This document shows positions 61,001-64,000 of a stretch of DNA of 64,000 nucleotides, piece after piece. The translations under genes were made by a program, and so were the position numbers. The notes beneath the pieces are model-generated. The model saw only the letters and a list, made by a program, of their open reading frames with translations. It was not told the DNA's origin and did not search any database. The number at the start of each line of letters is the position of its first letter. The stretch's first letter is position 1. The DNA is from Intoshia linei (taxonomy: Eukaryota; Orthonectida; Rhopaluridae). Location of the stretch: positions 1 through 64,000 of the forward strand of contig LWCA01000020.1 of assembly GCA_001642005.1 (NCBI GenBank), written 5' to 3'.

Positions 61001-64000
61001 ATCTAAGACAAACTTACTTTACACGAAACCCCTCCTCGAAACTCATTTTTTCAATTTTTCAAAATTGAAAATAAAAAAAATTACATTTTTGAATAACACA
61101 ACTATTTAAATCAAATTTAAAAAGTAAAATCGAAATCCCTGAGAGATGGCTAGTCTATACTGCATGATGCATCGGTTACTAAAAATTTTAGAGTTTTTAT
61201 TTTTTTATTTTATAAGTTTACGGTCTCGAACATGTAATTTCGGCTATGTAGTCAATATTATATATATAGACCAGTGTTATTCAACCTTTTTTACTACATT
61301 ACCCATATTATAGTACTTATTTTGATATTAACAACTATATTGTTTAACTGCATTTTGGATGGTAGGTTTTTAGAATAAGCCATATAAATTTTATAATAGT
61401 AAATAGTAAATAGTAAACTTTAATTAATATTTTCTAAAAAACTAATTTTACGAAATAGTAAAATAAAGGGGAAATTGTGTTTTTGACACGAAGGACTCAA
61501 TGGGAAAAAATTATATGTCATACGTTATTACATTATATTATGCGACGCAAAGAAATAATCAAATTCCTATTTTTTTAGAACAACTTTCGCGATTACCCAT
61601 GAAAAATATCAAATTACCTACTCGTGGGTAAATACTCCTAGGTTGGGAATCACTGATATAGACTATTAAATAGAATGATAAATAAATGATATAAAAAAAT
61701 ATTTTGTAGGTTTGTGCAGATGGATTCAGGCAATGGAAATATATGATAGAGTTGTAAAAATAGTAGAACCAAAGAAAAAGGCCCTAGCTGCAGCAGATCA
61801 AGAATTGAGTGAAACAATGTCAGCATTAAAATTAAAACAAGACGAACTAAACGAAATTATAGAGAGGTTGGATAATTTAAACGCATCATTTGTTGAAAAG
61901 CAAACCCAAAAAGCAAATCTCGAATATCAAGTGAAACTATGTGCCACAAAATTGGAGCGCGCTGAACAGTTAATTGCCGGATTGGGTGGAGAAAAAGACA
62001 GATGGATTCTAGCGGCAGAGAAGTTGAAAACTGTGTATGAAAATATTTTAGGGGACACACTAATTTCAGCAGCAATGATTGCATATTTAGGACCATTTAC
62101 TCCTAAATTTCGAGAATCGGCATTGGTTAGTTGGACAGAGGAGGTAAAACGAAGAAAATTACCCGGTTCAGTTTTTTTTTCCTTGTCAAATACACTGGGA
62201 GATCCTGTTTTAATTCAGCAATGGAATTTAAATGGATTACCGAAAGATTCATTTTCTATAGATAATGCAATTATTGTGTCAACGTCCAGAAGATGGCCAC
62301 TTTTAATTGACCCACAAGCTCAAGCTAATATATGGATTAAAAATTTTGAAAGAACAAATAAATTGGTCATCATAAAGTTTACCGATTCAGATTATATGAG
62401 AAATTTGGAAAATGCAATCACGTTTGGGAAACCGTTGCTTTTGGAAAATATTGATGAAACTCTTGATGCTTCATTGGAACCCTTGTTATTGAAGCAGATT
62501 TTTAAACAAGGTGGTGTTAAAATGATACGCCTCGGAGATATTCAAATAGAATATTCTGACGATTTTCGATTTTATATAACAACCAAATTAAGAAATCCTC
62601 ATTATTTACCAGATGTAGCTACAAAAGTAACTCTAATTAATTTTATGATTACTCCGCAAGGGTTGGAAGATCAATTATTAGGAATGGTTGTAGCAAAGGA
62701 AAAACCCGAATTGGAAGCAGAAAGGGAAGCTTTGATAATATCCAGTGCTTCAAATAATAAACAATTGAAGGAAATTGAAGATAAAATTCTACATACTTTA
62801 AGTGCGTCAGAAGGAAATATCCTGGAAGACGAATCAGCAATCGTAGTGTTAAATAAAAGTAAAATTTTGTCCAACGAAATTTCGAAAAAACAACTGGTTG
62901 CACGTGAAACTGAAAAAAAAATAAACGAAACTAGACAGGGATACCAACCTGTCGCAACATTATCTTCAATACTCTATTTTTCCATTGCAGATTTGCCAAA
63001 TATTGATCCCATGTACCAATATTCTTTAAGTTGGTTTATAAATTTGTACCTGGCTTCAATTAACGACAGCAATAAATCCAAAATTTTGGAAAGACGATTA
63101 CGATATTTACAAGATTATTTCACTTATAGTCTATATTGCAATATTTGTCGTTCACTTTTTCAGCAACATAAATTGCTCTTTTCTTTTATACTGTGCACAA
63201 ATTTGCTTATCGGTAATAAAGAGTTGGATGTAAAAGAATTAAATTTTTTTCTTACCGGAGATGTTACGCATGAAAACGAAGAACCAAACCCAGCTTCAAG
63301 TTGGTTGGGGGATCGGTACTGGGATGATCTTTGCAAGCTGAAAACACTGCAAGTATTTCAAGATTTTAAATCATCATTTGTTAAGAATCTGAGAGCTTGG
63401 AAAGAGTATTGTGAGGATTTAAAGCCTCATGAACGAATTTTACCGGATGGGTGGGATGAAAAATTAAATAAATTCCAACAATTAATTGTTTTGAGGTATT
63501 TGCGTTTTGATAAGGTTATACCTAGTATAACTCAATATATAACGGAAAAACTGGGACACCAATTCGTGGAACCACCACCATTTGATCTAAACAAAAGTTT
63601 TGGTGAATCTAAATGCACGACACCACTAATTTTCGTTCTTAGCCCTGGAGCCGATCCAACCATGGCTCTTTTAGCCTTTGCAGAAGAAAAAGGCTTTACT
63701 GGGAATAAATTTCAATCCATTTCATTGGGACAAGGTCAAGGAGGAATTGCATGCAGAATTATCGCTAAAGCCCAAATCGAAGGTCAATGGGTTTTGCTCC
63801 AAAATTGTCATTTGGCCATTTCTTTCATGGAAAGACTTGAAAAAATTTGTGAATCTTTATCTGTCGAAACGTGTCATTCTGAATTTAGAATATGGTTGAC
63901 CAGTTATTCCAGTGATAAATTTCCAGTAATTATTTTACAAAATAGCATCAAAATAACCAATGAACCTCCTGCAGCATTGAAAATAAATATGCTTCAATCA
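34080..64000 (+). CDS. Inner-arm axonemal dynein heavy chain (DNAH3/7/12 clade), partial at right
   Basis: A microtubule motor of the ciliary or flagellar inner arm. Forty exons agree in phase, about 3,521 codons, open at the window end (family about 4,000 aa). Exons: 34080-34237, 34290-34377, 34798-34981, 35956-36196, 36236-36319, 37915-38026, 38061-38463, 39701-39792, 39858-40172, 41173-41298, 41366-41739, 42707-42989, 43394-43519, 44334-44534, 44739-44792, 44837-44977, 45674-45795, 46303-46379, 46417-46512, 46602-46711, 46756-46978, 47191-47371, 49067-49144, 49220-49343, 49387-49479, 50347-50514, 50574-50798, 50871-51100, 51165-51366, 51421-51472, 51707-51774, 52839-52943, 53028-53213, 53253-53375, 53575-53766, 55696-56343, 56530-56895, 56934-58260, 59320-59613, 61710-64000. 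AAA1-AAA4 P-loops, the stalk and much of AAA5/6 are present. The first two exons are the least certain (donor at 34377 chosen by phase). In insects, axonemal dyneins serve sperm and chordotonal cilia. Confidence 0.9.
35256..35302 (+). mobile_element. Helitron 3'-end scrap
   Basis: A short relic, GTTTGTTCGAAGTACATAA, then CGTCAAGCTAG at 35292-35302 followed by T. The rest of the copy is not recognisable. Confidence 0.5.
35601..35880 (-). mobile_element. Helitron 3'-end copy, truncated
   Basis: CTAG at 35601-35604 after A, the hairpin region with TGTACTACGTAC, CTCTGCCGAGGGC, and the AT-rich interior up to the 'AAAGTAAAAACAGTCCAATC' block. The 5' end is missing. It lies in a dynein intron. Confidence 0.6.
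36370..36681. mobile_element. hAT-like MITE in a dynein intron
   Basis: The ends CAGCCATTCTCAACGGGG and the inverted CAGGCATTCTCAACTC are flanked by GTATAGTA and GTATAAAA (6 of 8 identical). An internal ACAGCGAAAA/GGGGGTCCAC block recalls the fragment near 20270-20310. Confidence 0.55.
36825..37615. repeat. Foldback array of ~35-bp degenerate units
   Basis: Units like AACCAAACTTTAAGGGGGTT followed by TTAGGAATTTTTTT run in one orientation from 36825 to about 37020. They reappear near 37250-37310, then run in the opposite orientation from about 37320 to 37610 (CCCATTGAATGTTTGGTTC followed by AAAAAAATCTTAAAAA). A segment containing 'ACTGTGAAATGTACA' and 'CAAGTCGTA' is present twice, about 460 bp apart (36690 and 37150). 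Confidence 0.6.
37633..37895 (-). mobile_element. Helitron 3'-end copy, truncated
   Basis: CTAG at 37633-37636 after A, then TTGACTCTTATGTACTTCG, the CCTAGCTCTGCCGAGGGC block and the interior with TCACTATTATCAATC. It ends about 20 bp before dynein exon 37915. Confidence 0.6.
38833..39580. mobile_element. hAT element, perfect 8-bp target duplication
   Basis: The flanks ACATAGGG (38825-38832 and 39581-39588) are identical. The ends are CAGTGATTTCCAACCC and the inverted CAGTTCTTTCCAACCAG. A GGCGACAC block after the left end is mirrored by GGGCGATACACTGG near the right end. There is no intact transposase. It lies in the dynein intron 38464-39700. Confidence 0.8.
41765..42674 (-). mobile_element. 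Complete non-autonomous Helitron filling a dynein intron
   Basis: On the minus strand it starts A^TCCTAACTTATATAATAAT and ends ...CAAGCTAG^T, with the hairpin CTGTTTGTAC/GTACATAACAG about 8 bp before the end. It is 910 bp inside a 967-bp intron (41740-42706), so the intron without it would be 57 bp, the local norm. No Rep or helicase frame. Confidence 0.85.
43135..43345 (+). repeat. Family Y repeat, rearranged copy
   Basis: Blocks GAGACCCTCTTCGAGTACCT, AACGAATTTTTTGTAAAATG and ATACTCAATTTAGAAAAATA occur in family order. An inverted second piece (AAAAATAAGGCCCC to TACCCGATATCCTC) follows, so two copies may face each other. Confidence 0.5.
43615..44045. repeat. ~430-bp foldback of TTAGGGAAAA-type units
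   Basis: The left arm holds units such as TTTAGGGAAAATTCCTGTTT and AGGAAAAATCCCACTTTTAC. The right arm holds their inverse, AAAAGTGGGATTTTTCCTTA and TTGGTAAAATTGGAATTTTC. The outer ends are also inverted (CCATTTTTACTAAAAATC and GATTTTTAGTAAAAATGG). The turn is near 43800-43850. There is no coding frame. It lies in a dynein intron. The left arm alone occurs at 6630. Confidence 0.7.
45505..45623 (-). mobile_element. Helitron 5'-end fragment
   Basis: The minus strand starts TCCTAACTTATATAATATGC, then the TACGCGATTGTTGTTTGTGT and GTCTGTCTGTCTGTGTG run. Similarity ends near 45505. Confidence 0.6.
45810..46090 (+). repeat. Family Y repeat, direct copy
   Basis: Blocks TCTAGATTCCTCTTTGGTGA, AATTTTAGTAAAATGGGCCT, TTCGAAATTGAGTATTAAAA and AAGACCCTTGGATAGGTGG in the order of the copy at 27390. 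It lies in a dynein intron. Confidence 0.6.
47410..48908 (-). mobile_element. Long Helitron-derived block
   Basis: It carries the family interior twice over in part (AATCCTAAAAATTGTCATAA occurs at 47664 and 47776), which indicates an internal duplication. The 5' end faces right, near 48908 (TTATATAATTATATAAGT, then ...GCTACGCGATTTTTG). The terminal CTAG hairpin is missing at the left. It lies between the last linker exon and the first AAA1 exon. Confidence 0.65.
49067..50798 (+). other. Dynein AAA1 motor module
   Basis: '[19 protein letters not shown]' is followed by Walker A GPAGTGKT (residues 1294-1301), 'FNCSDGLDY', Walker B in '[12 protein letters not shown]' (Asp1346-Glu1347), and '[20 protein letters not shown]'. 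All key residues for the principal ATPase site are intact, so an active motor is expected. Confidence 0.9.
49501..50249. mobile_element. hAT element, perfect 8-bp target duplication
   Basis: ATGTATAC flanks both sides (49493-49500, 50250-50257). The ends are CATAGGTTCTTAATCTGGG and the inverted CATGGATTCTTAACATT. An internal inverted pair, CGTACTATCAATTTTAGTTT (about 49757) and AAACTAAAAGTGATAGTACG (about 49857), forms a hairpin. It lies in the intron between AAA1 exons 49387-49479 and 50347-50514. Confidence 0.8.
51895..52150. repeat. Tandem units ~31 bp inside a hAT element
   Basis: TTGGTAAAATCGAATTTTTC followed by ACTTAATTTAGG or a close variant recurs three times near 52050-52135, with more diverged units upstream. 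Confidence 0.65.
52230..52539. mobile_element. Nested hAT MITE inserted in family X sequence
   Basis: The flanks CTTTAGGA and CTTTAAGA match at 7 of 8 positions. The ends are CAGGGGTCGGCAACC and the inverted ACGGAGTCGGAAAC. Uninterrupted family X copies at 32745-32845 and 22170-22240 show the site without the insertion. Confidence 0.75.
54235..54715. repeat. Foldback array of ~80-bp units
   Basis: The right part has three or more units of the form TTTTAGTCGAAAAATTATCA, then AAATCTTTAAACATTGAAT, then CCCTTAAAACCC. The left part (54240-54350) has the inverse order (GGGTTTTTTATTG, CCCAATTTTTAAGATTTTTA, TGATAATTCATCGACCAAAA). It is in the intron before the AAA3 exon. Confidence 0.6.
55394..55655. 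mobile_element. Family Z MITE, complete copy
   Basis: It runs from AGGACCGTGGATAGCCAGC to the inverted end GGACCAT. Flanking 8-mers GTTTTACC and GTCTTACC match at 7 of 8 positions, which suggests a hAT-like or related DNA transposon. It lies just before the AAA3 exon at 55696. Confidence 0.6.
55696..56343 (+). other. Dynein AAA3 module
   Basis: A single exon of 216 codons. Walker A is GLTGTGKS (1935-1942), Walker B lies in '[12 protein letters not shown]', and '[14 protein letters not shown]' follows. The sensor segment reads AMNPPGG, where AMGPPGG is usual in this clade. Confidence 0.85.
56934..59613 (+). other. Dynein AAA4, stalk coil 1 and microtubule-binding domain
   Basis: The AAA4 P-loop is GMGGSGRQ (2301-2308). 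The coiled-coil stalk (from about '[18 protein letters not shown]') ends at 'KPSDIT'. The microtubule-binding tip is encoded by its own exon, 59320-59613 (residues 2660-2757): '[19 protein letters not shown]', '[16 protein letters not shown]', '[14 protein letters not shown]'. Confidence 0.85.
58261..59319. other. 1.06-kb dynein intron before the MTBD exon
   Basis: AT-rich. Around 58875-59010 a segment (AGGTTTCCAAATTTTTATAT...) looks like a worn hAT end, but no partner end or target duplication was found. No exon is seen. Confidence 0.4.
59704..60692 (-). mobile_element. Complete non-autonomous Helitron between MTBD and coil-2 exons
   Basis: The minus strand starts A^TCCTAACTTATATAAAAGGC and ends ...CAAGCTAG^T at 59704. 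The GTGTGTGTGTC run and 3' hairpin are present. It is 989 bp in the intron 59614-61709. Confidence 0.8.
60840..60905 (-). mobile_element. Second Helitron 5'-end scrap
   Basis: It repeats GGTAGTTATTTCAATAAAGT, the (AC)n stretch and CAAACAAAAATCG of the family, just to the right of the complete copy. The TCCTAAC start is lost. Confidence 0.5.
61000..61200 (+). repeat. Family Y repeat, diverged copy
   Basis: ACGAAACCCCTCCTCGAAAC, TTTTCAAAATTGAAAATAAA and a later GAGAGATGGCTAGTC block follow the family order. It lies in the last intron of the window. Confidence 0.45.
61272..61655. mobile_element. hAT MITE, perfect 8-bp target duplication
   Basis: ATATAGAC flanks both sides (61264-61271, 61656-61663). 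The ends are CAGTGTTATTCAACCTT and the inverted CAGTGATTCCCAACCTA. 384 bp, without coding capacity. It shares its right half with the element at 20342-20968. Confidence 0.85.
61710..64000 (+). other. Dynein stalk coil 2 and AAA5-AAA6 (open at edge)
   Basis: One long exon of at least 763 codons with no stop. '[15 protein letters not shown]' begins coil 2. '[19 protein letters not shown]' starts AAA5, '[18 protein letters not shown]' and '[17 protein letters not shown]' are typical of AAA5, and '[19 protein letters not shown]' with '[19 protein letters not shown]' are typical of AAA6. The exon, or the gene, continues beyond 64000. Confidence 0.9.

Noticed and set aside
1-64000. CRISPR arrays, operons, bacterial promoters, tRNA or rRNA genes
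   Set aside because: The window is spliced eukaryotic DNA. No regular direct-repeat/spacer pattern, and no cloverleaf or rRNA-like sequence was noticed by eye; a covariance-model scan was not possible.

Overview
The window is animal nuclear DNA, very AT-rich, with spliced genes whose introns are either minimal (34-60 bp, GT...AG) or swollen by transposable elements. The gene content (TECPR2-like, serpin, Rho GTPase, glutaminyl cyclase, DFCP1/ZFYVE1-like, PIH1D2-like, axonemal dynein heavy chain) together with the mix of Helitron, hAT, MULE and Tigger/pogo elements suggests an arthropod, most likely an insect. The species cannot be named from sequence alone. All gene models were built by hand from reading-frame continuity, splice sites and phase matching; exon coordinates are in each entry.

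Layout. 1-825: no gene. 826-1560 (-): an unrecognised multi-pass membrane protein. 1689-12354 (-): a nine-exon TECPR2-like gene (WD40 N-terminus, tectonin repeats at the C-terminus), with Helitrons and a MULE remnant in its introns. 12355-14317: intergenic, mostly one Tigger/pogo element with a nested MITE. 14318-15454 (+): an intronless, divergent serpin-like gene. 16477-18787 (-): a two-exon Rho-type GTPase with an altered G4 motif. 19240-24368 (+): glutaminyl-peptide cyclotransferase (QPCT). 25002-30689 (+): DFCP1/ZFYVE1-like gene with a P-loop NTPase and two FYVE fingers. 32112-33982 (-): PIH1D2-like putative dynein-assembly cochaperone. 34080 to the window end (+): a DNAH3/7/12-type inner-arm axonemal dynein heavy chain, about 3,521 codons in 40 exons here, with the C-terminal end beyond the window.

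How genes may work together. TECPR2 and DFCP1 both act at ER/phosphoinositide membranes in autophagy in other animals, but here they are separated by unrelated genes and no cluster is claimed. The striking pair is the PIH1D2-like gene and the dynein heavy chain. They start head to head with only 97 bp between their ATGs, so one bidirectional promoter probably drives an axonemal dynein and a candidate factor for its assembly.

Mobile DNA. A non-autonomous Helitron family recurs across the window (TC 5' end, 3' hairpin then CTAG, A^T insertion). At least seven hAT-type elements are visible, four with perfect 8-bp target duplications, and one carries a second hAT nested inside it. A MULE remnant has a perfect 9-bp duplication. 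Several foldback arrays of short, degenerate, inverted units sit in introns. One repeat family supplies the last codons of the PIH1D2-like gene.
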